Shown here one piece after another: positions 43,973 to 53,034 of a stretch of DNA of 64,000 nucleotides (position 1 is its first letter; each line of letters starts with the position of its first letter). The position numbers were made by a program, and so were the translations under genes. The notes beneath the pieces are model-generated. The model had not been told where the DNA came from and made no database searches. It saw only the letters and a program-made list of their open reading frames with translations. The DNA is from Verrucomicrobiota bacterium (lineage in GTDB: Bacteria > Verrucomicrobiota > Verrucomicrobiia > Opitutales > Opitutaceae). The stretch is taken from assembly GCA_023426435.1 (NCBI GenBank), contig JAFAAS010000074.1, positions 67,982 to 131,981 on the forward strand, read 5' to 3'.

Positions 43973-44075
43973 CATTGCCGACGTTTTTGCCAGCACCAAT
44001 CTGCGGCGGCGCCAGCGACGATTTCGGCAGCGTTGCCGATTTCGTGCCGACGGTCGCGAAACCATTTTCCGCCTC

Positions 44076-44957
44076 ATGAATCTCCGCCCCTCCGTTGCTT
44101 TGCCCGCCGGCGCCACACTCGGCGAGGGACCGATTTGGGACCCGCGCGACGGCTGCCTGTGGTGGGTCGATATCGCGCAGAAGACAGTCAATCGCTTCAA
44201 TCTCGCCTCCGGCCAGAACGATGCGTGGCAGCTCGACGTCACGGTCAGCGCCGTGGCACCGACGATTCGAGGCGACGTGCTCGTCGCCGTGCAAGCGGGC
44301 GTCGCGCGCCTTGATCTCGCGACCGGGCAGTTGACCCATCCTCGCACGCCCCGCGACCACAACCCTGCGATCTGCCGTTTCAACGACGGCAAATGCGATC
44401 CCCGCGGCCGTTTCGTCGCCGGCACGACCTCGCTCACCCACACACCCGCCGCCGGAGCGCTCTACTCCTTCGACACCCAGGGAGCGGTGCGAACGCTCCT
44501 GCGCGACGTGTCCCTTTCGAATGGCTTGGGCTGGAGCCCCGACGGCACGCGTATGTATTTCGTCGATACACCCACGCGCCAGATTGCCACCTTCGATTAC
44601 GACTTGGATTCCGGCACCGTGCACAACCGGCGCGTCGCCGCGGAGATCCCCCCATCGTTCGGCTATCCCGATGGGCTCACCGTCGACGCCGACGGTTTCC
44701 TCTGGCTCGCCCTGTGGGGCGGCAGCGCCGTCACCCGCTGGGATCCGCAGACGGGCCGGCTGGTCGAACGCCACCCGCTGCCCGCCTCACACATCACGTC
44801 GTGCACGTTCGGCGGAGAATTGCTCGACACGCTTTTCGTCACCTCCGCTCGCGAAGACCTCGCCGCCGAGCAACTCCACCTGGAACCGCTCGCCGGCGCG
44901 ATTTTTTCGCTCTCCGTCGGTGCACGCGGAATCCCTTGCACGCCTTTCGCCGGCTGA
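44076..44957 (+). CDS. SMP-30/gluconolactonase-family lactonase
   Basis: The 293-residue six-bladed propeller protein shows LGEGPIWDPRDGCLWWVDI (the metal-ligand Glu), FNDGKCDPRGRFVAGT, SNGLGWSPDGTRMYFVDT and YPDGLTVDADGFLWLALW. These are the standard SMP-30 ligand strands. It hydrolyses aldonolactones formed by sugar dehydrogenases such as a Gfo/Idh enzyme. No signal peptide is present, so it is cytoplasmic. It is divergent from the AraC-led operon and shares its operator region. The sulfatase gene follows after 36 bp. Confidence 0.9.
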   Translation: MNLRPSVALPAGATLGEGPIWDPRDGCLWWVDIAQKTVNRFNLASGQNDAWQLDVTVSAVAPTIRGDVLVAVQAGVARLDLATGQLTHPRTPRDHNPAICRFNDGKCDPRGRFVAGTTSLTHTPAAGALYSFDTQGAVRTLLRDVSLSNGLGWSPDGTRMYFVDTPTRQIATFDYDLDSGTVHNRRVAAEIPPSFGYPDGLTVDADGFLWLALWGGSAVTRWDPQTGRLVERHPLPASHITSCTFGGELLDTLFVTSAREDLAAEQLHLEPLAGAIFSLSVGARGIPCTPFAG

Positions 44958-44993
44958 CCGCCACCCTTCACGCGCCCCTAACCTCTCGCCCCA

Positions 44994-46412
44994 ATGAAAT
45001 CCTTCGCTCTCACCACGTGCATCATCGCGATTTTTTCCTTCAACGCACACGCGGACGCCCAACCGCTCACCCCCGCCGCGCTACCCTCCCGACCGAACAT
45101 CGTCTTCATCCTCGCCGACGACCTCGGATGCGCGCAGGTCGGCGCCTACGGCAATCGCTATTATCGCACGCCTCACATCGACAGCCTCGGTCAGGATGGC
45201 GTGAAGTTCACTCGCGCCTACGCCGCAGCGCCCGTGTGCTCGCCCACCCGTTCGGCGCTTATGACCGGCAAACATCCCGCGCGCACGCGTGTGACAAACT
45301 TTATTCCGGGCAACGCCTACCCTTGGGCGCGACTGCAACAACCCCGGTGGCAGCGTTTCCTGCCCCTCGAAGAAACCACCCTCGCCGAGCGATTCTCCGC
45401 GGCGGGGTATGTGACGGCGTTGTTTGGCAAGTGGCATCTCGCGCGCGGCTATTTCCCGCCCGACTCGATCGCCGAGGGCCCGGATCGCCAAGGGTTCACC
45501 GAAACGTTCATCACACACAAGCCCGTCGAATCCGCCGATCCGGAGCAGGACGCCCACAACGTCCAGGCGATCACCGATCGCGCCGTCCGCTTCCTCGCCG
45601 AACACCGCAGCGAACCGTTCTTCCTCCTCCTTTCGCACAACACCATCCACGCACCCGTGATGGCGCCGCGTGCCCTCATCGAGAAGTATCCGCCGGGTGG
45701 TGGCGCCCATCCGGAGAACGCCCCCGTGATTGGTGCAATGATGGAAGTGTTGGACCGTGGCGTTGGCCAGGTTCTCGCCGCCCTCGATGAGTTGGGGCTG
45801 AGCGAAAGAACGCTCGTCATCTTTTACTCCGACAACGGAGGGCTCGAGGCCAGCGCCACCCAATCCCCTCTCCGCGGCGGCAAGGCTCAACTCTACGAAG
45901 GAGGCATTCGCGTTCCTCTGCTGATGCGCTGGCCCGGAGTTATCAAGCCGGGCGAAACGTCCGATTTCCCGCTCACGGCCATGGATTTCTTCCCTACCCT
46001 GCTCGAGCTCGGAGGTGCGCGTCCCGAACCGCACGCCGTCACCGACGGCATCGATTTCACGCCGGTTCTTCGCGGTGCCACCGCCCCGGCTCGCCCCGCG
46101 ATGCACTGGCATTTCCCCCATTATCATCCCGCCGGTGCAGCTCCATCCGGCGCCATCATTTCCGGGGATTGGAAACTCATCGAAAACTATGAGGCGGCCG
46201 CGACCGGTGATTCGCCCGCTTGCGAGCTCTTCAATCTGCGCGAGGATCCGGCGGAGAAAAACAACTTGTCCCTTTCCGATCCCGAACGAGCCGCGGCATT
46301 GCGCAACGACCTCGCCGCGTGGCGGGACTCCGTTCACGCGCAGATGCCGACGTTGAACCCAGACTACGATCCCGCACGCGCCAGCGTGCTGGATATCGAT
46401 ACGGGACATTGA
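44994..46412 (+). CDS. Secreted sulfatase (arylsulfatase-type)
   Basis: The 472-residue protein has a signal peptide (IIAIFSFNAHADA). The formylglycine motif is CSPTR at C82, and the metal site is FILADDLGCAQVGAYG. Further family motifs are LFGKWHLARGYFP, FYSDNGGLEAS and ELFNLREDPAEKNNL. The overall pattern is of the large S1_16-like group of exo-sulfatases. It is cotranscribed with the SMP-30 lactonase gene. Together with the sulfatase in the minus-strand operon it supports a sulfated glycan as target. The following 120 bp hold no gene. Confidence 0.9.
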   Translation: MKSFALTTCIIAIFSFNAHADAQPLTPAALPSRPNIVFILADDLGCAQVGAYGNRYYRTPHIDSLGQDGVKFTRAYAAAPVCSPTRSALMTGKHPARTRVTNFIPGNAYPWARLQQPRWQRFLPLEETTLAERFSAAGYVTALFGKWHLARGYFPPDSIAEGPDRQGFTETFITHKPVESADPEQDAHNVQAITDRAVRFLAEHRSEPFFLLLSHNTIHAPVMAPRALIEKYPPGGGAHPENAPVIGAMMEVLDRGVGQVLAALDELGLSERTLVIFYSDNGGLEASATQSPLRGGKAQLYEGGIRVPLLMRWPGVIKPGETSDFPLTAMDFFPTLLELGGARPEPHAVTDGIDFTPVLRGATAPARPAMHWHFPHYHPAGAAPSGAIISGDWKLIENYEAAATGDSPACELFNLREDPAEKNNLSLSDPERAAALRNDLAAWRDSVHAQMPTLNPDYDPARASVLDIDTGH

Positions 46413-46533
46413 CGGTGCGTGCGGCTCGCCCGTAGGCCGTTGGGCCCGCGATGATCACGCAAAACGCAGGCCCCTCGCGGGTGCCCGACCGGACTCCTGA
46501 CAGTCTGCGCCCCGACTCACCTCCCCAGACAGA

Positions 46534-47355
46534 ATGAGTTCCACGCCGCCCTTTCAGATCCGCCTCTCGCCCGTCTGCTCTCGTGTCCGCTGCGAACCAG
46601 GATGGCATCTTGATGCGGCGTGGGCCCGCCGGCTCCGCGATTTCGACTTGTGGTTCGTGTGTTCCGGCCGCGGCCTCATGACCACCGACTCGGCAAAAAT
46701 ACCACTAGCACCTGGCGTTTGCATCTGGATGCGTCCCGGCCGTCACTATGAGGCCAATCACGACCCCGCGGCCCCGTTGACCGTGAACTGCATCCATTTC
46801 GAGCTGCGCCGTCCGCCGCACGGCTTCGCGCCGCCCTTCGAGACCATGCACGCTTCTGATCTCTCGTTCGTCGATGCCACGATGCGCCGGATCATCGCGT
46901 TGCGCGCTACAACCTCTCTCTCTGCGCATGCCTCGGCCGAAACTTTGTTCGACGCCCTTTTGACCGAACTGGCGCGCGAAGCGCGGGCCAGCCTCTCCAT
47001 GCCAGCCGCCACCGGCACCGAGCTCCATCACCGGCGCATCATCCAGCAACTCGCAGCTCAAATACGGGAGGATTCGGCCCGGCCGCGCCCGATCGCCGCC
47101 CTGGCGCGCACCGCCGGCTACAGCATCGACCATTTCTCCCGCGTCTTCGAAAAGATTACCGGCCAGCGACCGCGCGAATTCGTGATCGAGGCACGCCTCG
47201 CTCGCGCCCGTCAGCTCCTGGTCGAGACCAGCCTCACCGTCAGCGAGATCGCGGAAACCCTCGGCTATCGCGACGTGTATTTCTTCTCCCGCCAGTTTCG
47301 CGCGAAGACCGGAAGCAGCCCCACCGACTTTCGCCATCGCCTCCTTCCCGATTGA
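46534..47355 (+). CDS. AraC-family transcriptional regulator
   Basis: The 273-residue protein has an N-terminal sensor (LRDFDLWFVCSGRGLMTT, then APGVCIWMRPGRHYEANHD), i.e. an AraC-type cupin. The C-terminal HTH pair is IAALARTAGYSIDHFSRVFEKITG and VSEIAETLGYRDVYFFSRQFRAKTG. It precedes the phytanoyl-CoA-dioxygenase-like gene by 106 bp. In that gap there is a 21-bp-spaced direct repeat that would suit an AraC-type dimer, so it probably controls that gene. Start ATG 46534 lies 8 nt after a weak purine stretch. Confidence 0.9.
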   Translation: MSSTPPFQIRLSPVCSRVRCEPGWHLDAAWARRLRDFDLWFVCSGRGLMTTDSAKIPLAPGVCIWMRPGRHYEANHDPAAPLTVNCIHFELRRPPHGFAPPFETMHASDLSFVDATMRRIIALRATTSLSAHASAETLFDALLTELAREARASLSMPAATGTELHHRRIIQQLAAQIREDSARPRPIAALARTAGYSIDHFSRVFEKITGQRPREFVIEARLARARQLLVETSLTVSEIAETLGYRDVYFFSRQFRAKTGSSPTDFRHRLLPD

Positions 47356-47368
47356 GAGGCCAGCGCAA

Positions 47369-47396
47369 TGCCGGATTAGTCCAAAGGATTGCCGGA
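47369..47396 (+). promoter_or_regulatory. 21-bp-spaced direct repeat, candidate AraC operator
   Basis: TGCCGGA occurs at 47369-47375 and again at 47390-47396, exactly 21 bp apart, with partial identity on both sides (ATGCCGGATT versus TTGCCGGACG). AraC-type activators bind such direct repeats. It lies between the AraC gene and the dioxygenase-like gene. Confidence 0.5.
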
Positions 47397-47461
47397 CGCC
47401 TTCATGGCGCACCCCGCCGAAATCGGTAAGCTGAGGCGCACCCGCTTTTCCTTCCCGTATC

Positions 47462-48346
47462 ATGAACACCCCTACGCCTTCCGCTTCCGCATCTCCCGCC
47501 CAGGGCGAATTCGATCCCGGCGCCGAATTGCACGCTCCCGAACTCTACCAACCGGCCAACCTGGCCCACAACGTCGCGACCCTCGCGGATATCGGTCCCG
47601 ACGAGATCGCGTTCTACCACGAACATGGATACCTCGCCGTGCGACAGGCATTTTCGCCCGGGGAGATCGACGCCGCCCTCGCGGGTCTCGTCGATCTGAT
47701 CATGGGCAGGAACCCGGCTTTCACGGGAATCATGTTCGAAGCCGCCGCGCGCGATCTGCTGCCAAAGCTCGGGCCTGAAGAACGCCAGGATGCAGTCCGC
47801 AAGATTTACTATTTCGTCAACTACGACGCCCGTTTGAAAGCGCTCTCCCATCATCCGCGGCTTCTTTCAGCCGTGCAGATGCTGCTCGGAACGCCGTCGG
47901 TGGAGATGTTCCAGGACATGGGCCTTATCAAGCCGCCCCGGTTGGGACGCGAGAAGCCGTGGCATCAGGATCACGCCTACTTCGACTATCCGCTCGGCAC
48001 GCCGATTGTCGGCGTATGGATCGCATTTGACGAGGCAACGATCGCCAATGGCTGCATGCAACTGCTCCCGGGCCGCCACCGCGAAGGACCGATCGCGCAC
48101 TTCAAGCGGCGGGACTGGCAAATCTGCGACAACGTCACCTTGGGCACGCGCTCCGTGGCCGCGCCGCTCGCTCCGGGCGGGCTGCTGTTCTTCGACGGAC
48201 TCCTGCCGCATGGCACGCCCCACAACGCGTCGCTCCATCGCCGCCGCGCTGTCCAATTCCATTATGCGCCCGCTGGGATCACCAAAACGACCGAGGCCGA
48301 GCGTCTGCAGATATTCGGCGGCGAAGGGCGCGGAATGAAATGCTGA
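47462..48346 (+). CDS. Phytanoyl-CoA dioxygenase (PhyH)-family Fe(II)/2-oxoglutarate oxygenase
   Basis: The 294-residue protein has the PhyH facial triad: H168 and D170 in KPWHQDHAYFDY, and a distal His at H250 in LLPHGTPHN. The 2-oxoglutarate-binding Arg is near R261/R262 in RRRAVQFHY. GCMQLLPGRHREG is the usual core. Bacterial members hydroxylate small acids or modified sugars. Linked only to the AraC regulator upstream and, convergently, a sulfatase downstream, its substrate is unknown. Start ATG 47462 is in frame with the conserved IAFYHEHGYLAV block. Confidence 0.88.
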   Translation: MNTPTPSASASPAQGEFDPGAELHAPELYQPANLAHNVATLADIGPDEIAFYHEHGYLAVRQAFSPGEIDAALAGLVDLIMGRNPAFTGIMFEAAARDLLPKLGPEERQDAVRKIYYFVNYDARLKALSHHPRLLSAVQMLLGTPSVEMFQDMGLIKPPRLGREKPWHQDHAYFDYPLGTPIVGVWIAFDEATIANGCMQLLPGRHREGPIAHFKRRDWQICDNVTLGTRSVAAPLAPGGLLFFDGLLPHGTPHNASLHRRRAVQFHYAPAGITKTTEAERLQIFGGEGRGMKC

Positions 48347-48491
48347 TCCAAGTCTTCGCCGACGAACTGTGCTTCGTTTTCCAACCTCCGCTCCAGAAAA
48401 CGACCGCCACGTTGACGGGAGTTCCTGGCTGCCGCGAAATGCCGCCGCCTTCGTTTTTCCGCCACCGGATTTTCACAGCCATCCCGAGACC

Positions 48492-49934
48492 CTAGTCACG
48501 TCGCGCCGGATTCGAGGACCGTCGCCACCATCGGTTCGGCACGTGCGCTTCATCCATGATCCGCTGGCTTCGCTCCGACAACGCCGGATGCTCGGCGCTG
48601 ACATCGCGCGTTTCGGCCGGATCGATCGATAGATCGTAAAGCTCCATGCCGGTTCTGCCCGGTCGCCCCTGAAAGGCCTTCCAGCGCCCGTCGAGCAGCA
48701 CCGCCTGCTGAAATGTCGGCTCGTAGAGTTCCCAATAAAGATACTCCCTCGCTTCCGGCGCCGAGGCGTCTCCACGAAACACCGGCAACAGGCTGATTCC
48801 ATCGGTCCGAGCCTGCAACGGCACACCCGCCAGCGCGGCGCACGTGGGCAGCAGATCGGCGAAGTGCCCAACCGCTCCAGATACGCTGCCGGCGCGAATC
48901 ATGCCCGGCCAGCGCACAAGGCAGGGCACACGAATACCGCCTTCGGTCAGGTCGCGCTTGAGGCCGCTCCATGCGCCATTCACGTCGAAAAACTCAGGAT
49001 CGTAATCCGGCCCGCCTTCGCGATGCGGCCCGTTGTCGCTCGTGAACATCACCAGCGTGTCGCGTTCCAGCCCCAGCTCGCGTAGACACTGCAGCAATCT
49101 GCCAATCCCTCGATCCATCCTCGTAACCATGGCAGCCTGTCCCTTCAGCGAATCAGGCCACGATTCCGTCGCGTAAACACCATAGTCCGGCACCTCCTGC
49201 CCGTCGCCAAGCGCCTCGGTCCGCTCGTTGTTGGCGTGGGGCAGAGTCAGGGCGAGAAACAGAAAAAACGGACGCTCCTTGTTTCGCTCCACGAACTCCT
49301 CGGCCTCGGCAAAAAAGAGATCGTTGGCATACTCGCGCGGCTTCGTCGCATAGCCCACCCCGGCGATCTTGCCCATCGGCACGAGATCATTCGGCAGCGG
49401 GACCTTCTGGTCACCACGCCAGAGGTGATCGGGAAAGTGGTTGTGCGCATGCGTCTGGCTCAAAAACCCGAAGAACTCATCGAAGCCCTGACGCCACGGC
49501 GCACCGCTCGTGTCCTTGTCGCCCAGCCCCCACTTTCCGATCACCGCCGTGCGATAACCACCCTGCTTGAGCACCGCCGCGATCGTGACGTCATCCGGCT
49601 GGAGTTGTTGCCCCGGATAGTTCGGCACCGGAGAGTTTCCCCGCACAGACGTGCGTCCGGCATGCTGCCCGGTCAACAGCACACTTCGCGAAGGCGCGCA
49701 CACCGCGCTACCCGCGTAGAATTGGGTGAAACGCATCCCTTCGCGCGCAAACCGGTCGAGTTCCGGCGTGGCGATCTTCCGCTGGCCATACGACCCCAGC
49801 TCTCCGTAGCCGAGGTCGTCAGCGACGATGAGCAGGACGTTGGGTGGCCGATCCGACGCGAGCGCGGCACTCACCAGCGACAGCAAGAGACATCCTTTCC
49901 TGAAAAGGCGCCGCCGTCCCAACAGGCTGAACAT
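48492..49934 (-). CDS. Secreted sulfatase
   Basis: The 480-residue protein has CAPSR with formylglycine residue C79 and metal ligands in LLIVADDLGYGELGSYG. AVIGKWGLGDKDTSGAPWRQGF, TSDNGPHREGG and GLKRDLTEGGIRVPCLVRWPG are typical S1_16-like sulfatase blocks. Start ATG 49934 gives MFSLLGRRRLFRKG followed by a hydrophobic signal sequence; an upstream in-frame ATG at 50027 would bury the signal peptide behind 31 residues and is less likely. It is convergent with the PhyH-family gene. This is the last glycan-related gene before the accessory segment. Confidence 0.88.
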   Translation of the reverse strand: MFSLLGRRRLFRKGCLLLSLVSAALASDRPPNVLLIVADDLGYGELGSYGQRKIATPELDRFAREGMRFTQFYAGSAVCAPSRSVLLTGQHAGRTSVRGNSPVPNYPGQQLQPDDVTIAAVLKQGGYRTAVIGKWGLGDKDTSGAPWRQGFDEFFGFLSQTHAHNHFPDHLWRGDQKVPLPNDLVPMGKIAGVGYATKPREYANDLFFAEAEEFVERNKERPFFLFLALTLPHANNERTEALGDGQEVPDYGVYATESWPDSLKGQAAMVTRMDRGIGRLLQCLRELGLERDTLVMFTSDNGPHREGGPDYDPEFFDVNGAWSGLKRDLTEGGIRVPCLVRWPGMIRAGSVSGAVGHFADLLPTCAALAGVPLQARTDGISLLPVFRGDASAPEAREYLYWELYEPTFQQAVLLDGRWKAFQGRPGRTGMELYDLSIDPAETRDVSAEHPALSERSQRIMDEAHVPNRWWRRSSNPARRD

Positions 49935-50642
49935 CGGTAAACACCGGTTTCTGAACGAGCCGTTAGCGAGATCGTTTTTCAGCACCAACTCAGCGCGTCG
50001 TCCGGTATATGGATGATCAGATGTCATGGGACACAGAACGCCGACATGCCTTGAGTTTACCGTTGAGAATCTTCGAACACGGCAACCCGGAGTGAGTAAC
50101 CGTTGATTCGATGACGCGACGAGACGCCCCGCAGAAAAGTCTTTTCGTAACCTGCGCCAAAACCGTCACAACCATCGGTCACTCCGCAACGCTTCGGCCA
50201 AGGTCGCAAATCACTTCAACCAGCTGAAATGTTCGGGTGACCAAATCCGCTGGGCTGGCTCTCGGCCCTACAACCACTCGCGTTGAACGTAGCACCCCAC
50301 CGACCACCGCGACATTCGGGTTCGGACTCGTCTATGACCTAAGTGGGTGGTGTTTGGAATTGTTTTCGCCCGATCGGAGTCGCTTGTCCCTCCGGCACTG
50401 CGCGGGCTAGCCGCTCCTTCCCATCGATCTGAACAACGGAATCCCGAGTGATCGCCAGATTGGCCTGCCGCTCCCAAATACCGCGCCACCACATTGGGAC
50501 GGAGCGGCTCAGGGAAATCCGACGTTTCAAGTCAAAGGTCCGGTTCGGCAACTGGACCTTTGATCGTTTGCCAAACTTCGCGTCGGGGCGCGACTCGCTC
50601 TGCGCCTCCTAACGCCGCGCGACGCGAAAACTAGCGGGAGGA
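49935..50642. other. About 700 bp without a convincing gene
   Basis: Short open frames exist on both strands but none has recognisable features or a good start. The only clear structure is the hairpin at 50532-50563. Base composition is visibly less G+C-rich than the flanking sulfatase gene. It may be the left margin of the accessory segment. Confidence 0.45.
50532..50563. repeat. 14-bp inverted repeat with CGGC loop
   Basis: TCAAAGGTCCGGTT at 50532-50545 pairs with AACTGGACCTTTGA at 50550-50563, with a single G-U position, around a CGGC loop. No T-tract follows on either strand, so a simple terminator is unlikely; a regulatory or boundary hairpin is possible. Confidence 0.6.
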
Positions 50643-51251
50643 GTGAAAAACAAACCAAGCAAATCATCTCGAACCAAGAACCGCCGCCCAAAGCTCCTTT
50701 CCGAAGCCGTGTTTCGAGCGCACCACCGGATCGTGTCACGCCAACACGTCTGGCTATCAGACGCGTATCGGCGCGAGATCCTGCGCCGACTACACAGCTA
50801 CCCGATCGGCGCTGAGATTCCTTACCGACTTCTTCTGATCCTGCGCCGATCTCTCCAGCAGAAGCTCACATCACTCATCACACCCGCACAGCTGCTCGCA
50901 CGACCTGCGTCGACCATTCACGTGCCGTCCGCGTTCGTATGGATTTTGCAGGACGGAGCATCAGCGAAGGAGGCAGCGGTGATGCAGCAGATGCTGCGAG
51001 GCCACTACCCTACCGTTCGCAAGCACGTCCAGATCGTGTTCGACGTTTTGAGTCGTGGATCTGTTGCCGTATTTCCAACTCCGCCCCGTGTGCGGGACGC
51101 GATCAGTGATCGTCTGGGTAGGTTTCTCTGCGCCTGCGCTCGGGATCACATGCTTCTGGTGCTAGCAAGTAGCCGGAACTCGTCTCCCGCGGTTGTTCGC
51201 TCCGCGAACGTGCCGAACCGCGCAGCGACGGTCACCAATGCGAGGGGATGA
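50643..51251 (+). CDS. Uncharacterised protein in accessory segment
   Basis: The 202-residue basic protein has a Lys/Arg-rich N-terminus (KNKPSKSSRTKNRRPK). I do not recognise any domain; no signal peptide or membrane helix is evident. The start is GTG 50643, as the first internal ATG comes very late; a purine-rich GGGAGGA lies just before it, unusually close. Its last four bases overlap the ATG of the next gene, which speaks for it being real. GC-rich codon use is weaker than in the surrounding chromosomal genes. Confidence 0.5.
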   Translation: MKNKPSKSSRTKNRRPKLLSEAVFRAHHRIVSRQHVWLSDAYRREILRRLHSYPIGAEIPYRLLLILRRSLQQKLTSLITPAQLLARPASTIHVPSAFVWILQDGASAKEAAVMQQMLRGHYPTVRKHVQIVFDVLSRGSVAVFPTPPRVRDAISDRLGRFLCACARDHMLLVLASSRNSSPAVVRSANVPNRAATVTNARG

Positions 51252-51802
51252 ATAAACATCAAAATCAAACGAACACCCAACCGGCCCAAACGCCCTCCAA
51301 ACACGACAACGCTTTGCCCGTTGCCTTGATCGAAAACAAACCCCTACTCCGCCTCGCGATGCTGAAGGCGATCGAAACCAGCACAAAGAAACGTCACGGA
51401 TTCTTGGATACACACGAAGTCCTCTCCTCGATCCGCTCCTTCGACCTTTCGGAGCTGCCAATCCGGTTCATCGACTCGGTGCACCGCGCAAGCCCGGCTC
51501 CGAACGACCCGTTCCCCGGAGCACTGACCCACGAAGTTGAAGAACTCGACCGCTTCCTTCGCAACAGGCCGCGTGGAGAAAACGTTGTTATCACCGCACG
51601 GCTGTGTGCGCCCTACTTCCCGTGGCTCGAAGCAAAGCTGATGTGCGATCTCGACGGCTGGCTCGGGGCAATCTGGGTCCCCTGGCACAGGCCAGACCCG
51701 ATCCGTGACCCAATCCAGAAATTCCTCGTGCATCTGCGCCGTGCCTACCGGAATTGGCAGCACGCAAAGGTCCGCAGTCATCCCGGACCCTACGACAGCT
51801 AA
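51248..51802 (+). CDS. Uncharacterised protein in accessory segment
   Basis: The protein has 184 residues. The N-terminus is polar and low-complexity (NKHQNQTNTQPAQTPSKHDN). The C-terminal half is aromatic- and acid-rich (APYFPWLEAKLMCDLDGWLGAIWVPWH). No known domain is recognised. The start ATG 51248 overlaps the previous stop (ATGA) and has GAGGGG just upstream. A strong terminator follows at 51831-51859, closing a two-gene transcript. Confidence 0.6.
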   Translation: MNKHQNQTNTQPAQTPSKHDNALPVALIENKPLLRLAMLKAIETSTKKRHGFLDTHEVLSSIRSFDLSELPIRFIDSVHRASPAPNDPFPGALTHEVEELDRFLRNRPRGENVVITARLCAPYFPWLEAKLMCDLDGWLGAIWVPWHRPDPIRDPIQKFLVHLRRAYRNWQHAKVRSHPGPYDS

Positions 51803-51830
51803 CGGAAGCGATTTACCACCCAAGCACCCA

Positions 51831-51859
51831 AGCGGAGCCGAACGGCTCCGCTTTTTTTT
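51831..51859 (+). terminator. Rho-independent terminator
   Basis: AGCGGAGCC (51831-51839) pairs perfectly with GGCTCCGCT (51844-51852) around GAAC, followed by a run of eight Ts. It ends the transcript of the two uncharacterised genes. Confidence 0.9.
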
Positions 51860-51929
51860 GCGGCAGAACTCCAGAAATGCGGTAGGCGACTGCCGGCCGC
51901 AACCAGCCAATGTTGCGAATCTCGGTCAC

Positions 51930-52400
51930 TCACGCCTTACCTTTGTCGCTCAGCGCCCGGAGGAAATGCTGCAAGAGCGCTCGCTTCTCAGGACGTGCGG
52001 CAATTTCAGCTACGGCGTTCTCGAGATCCTTTGCGAGCAATCGATCGGCAGACCGAGTCCAGGGGGGCTGTGCGTCTACTGGCTTGGACGGCCTGCCGGG
52101 AGCGATCTTCACGAGGGCATACAAATCCAATTTGGTGCTCTTTTTTGTCGCTGCGCTATCGACCGCGGCTTGGACCTTCGCGATCTCATCGTAGAGGTAT
52201 GCAGCTAGAAGTTCCGCCGCAGCCGCTTCGCTGCTCAACGCCGCAATGATCTTTCCCGCCGCGCGCGCGCCCAGCGGCACACGGCCGTTGGCAACGCGGC
52301 TAAGATGCGATCGGGAGAGCGCGCTCTCTTCGGCCAGCCCGGTCTGCAACCGGTCCAACTCCGCCATTTTCTGCAGGAGCTTGGTTTGGAAAAGTCCCAT
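51930..52400 (-). CDS. Small HTH (XRE-like) regulator
   Basis: The 156-residue protein has an XRE-like N-terminal helix-turn-helix, LQTGLAEESALSRSHLSRVANGRVPLGARAAGKIIAAL (about 18-57). A helical C-terminal region follows (LLAAYLYDEIAKVQAAVDSAATKKSTK) whose final part (RLLAKDLENAVAEIAARPEKRALLQHFLRALS) may mediate oligomerisation. Start ATG 52400 is preferred; the frame could begin four codons earlier at TTG 52412. It is divergent from the nuclease-like gene and may repress that promoter; the palindrome at 52476-52494 is a candidate site. Confidence 0.7.
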   Translation of the reverse strand: MGLFQTKLLQKMAELDRLQTGLAEESALSRSHLSRVANGRVPLGARAAGKIIAALSSEAAAAELLAAYLYDEIAKVQAAVDSAATKKSTKLDLYALVKIAPGRPSKPVDAQPPWTRSADRLLAKDLENAVAEIAARPEKRALLQHFLRALSDKGKA

Positions 52401-52475
52401 TCGGTCTTTCAAACGAATGTGATAAAAAAAGCAACGATGCGTTTGACGTGCTCTTTTTTATGACTCATGGTGGAC

Positions 52476-52494
52476 TGTGCTTGTTTTTAGCACA
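52476..52494. promoter_or_regulatory. Palindrome before the nuclease-like gene
   Basis: TGTGCT at 52476-52481 is the inverse of AGCACA at 52489-52494. It ends 6 bp before the ATG at 52501 and lies in the 100-bp gap shared with the HTH regulator gene. It could be that regulator's operator or a translation-control hairpin. Confidence 0.35.
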
Positions 52495-52500
52495 CGTCCC

Positions 52501-53013
52501 ATGCACCAGCATCAACTCCAAACATCCAAACTAGAATTCGACCGCGTTGCTTTGCATGCGGCGCTCAAGGAAAAGCTGCCAGGGTATCTCTTCTGGCGGT
52601 GGGCCAAAGAGGAACTCGACAGACGCGGCACCGACCTCCTTGCGCTTCGTGCCGGCGCTCCTCCGCTCCACGTCGACCTCAAGGTCCGGAAGTTCGATCC
52701 GATTGGTGCGGGGCGCTACGACGACCTGTTCATCGAAACGGTCAGCTGCTGTGAGTCCGGGAAGCCCGGCTGGGCAAAAGACCCAAACAAGACGACGGAC
52801 CTCCTCGTGTGGATCTATCCCACGGGACGTTGCGTCGTCGTAAGCCACCGCGGACTCCGTCATGCACTCGAGCGCTACGAGCAAGCGTGGCGCAAGCGCT
52901 TCCCGACTCGCGTGCAGCACACGCCGAACCCATACGGCGGATACACCTCCGAGTGCCTTGTGGTGCCCCGCCGAATCGTCGAGCGAGCGGCAGCGAGCTT
53001 CAGCTTCAACTGA
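52501..53013 (+). CDS. Possible PD-(D/E)XK nuclease-fold protein
   Basis: The 170-residue protein shows an order of charged residues that fits the restriction-endonuclease-like fold: D45 in RRGTDLLAL, D59-L-K61 in LHVDLKVRKFD, and E79 after YDDLFIETVS. GWAKDPNKTTDLLVWIYP is a block I associate with phage-type members of this fold. No DNA-binding domain is evident. The ATG 52501 is chosen; a GTG at 52477 would add eight residues. It is the first gene of a three-gene set with the two following uncharacterised genes. The assignment rests on motif spacing only. Confidence 0.5.
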   Translation: MHQHQLQTSKLEFDRVALHAALKEKLPGYLFWRWAKEELDRRGTDLLALRAGAPPLHVDLKVRKFDPIGAGRYDDLFIETVSCCESGKPGWAKDPNKTTDLLVWIYPTGRCVVVSHRGLRHALERYEQAWRKRFPTRVQHTPNPYGGYTSECLVVPRRIVERAAASFSFN

Positions 53014-53034
53014 GACACAGGACGGGAGGAGGCA

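Noticed and set aside
50339..50551. Minus-strand 70-codon frame in the intergenic region
   Set aside because: It overlaps the 50532 hairpin, has no recognised domain and no ribosome-binding site.
52443..52448. TTGACG before the accessory genes as a fourth regulon site
   Set aside because: Flanking bases do not match either 17-bp unit of the tandem operator.
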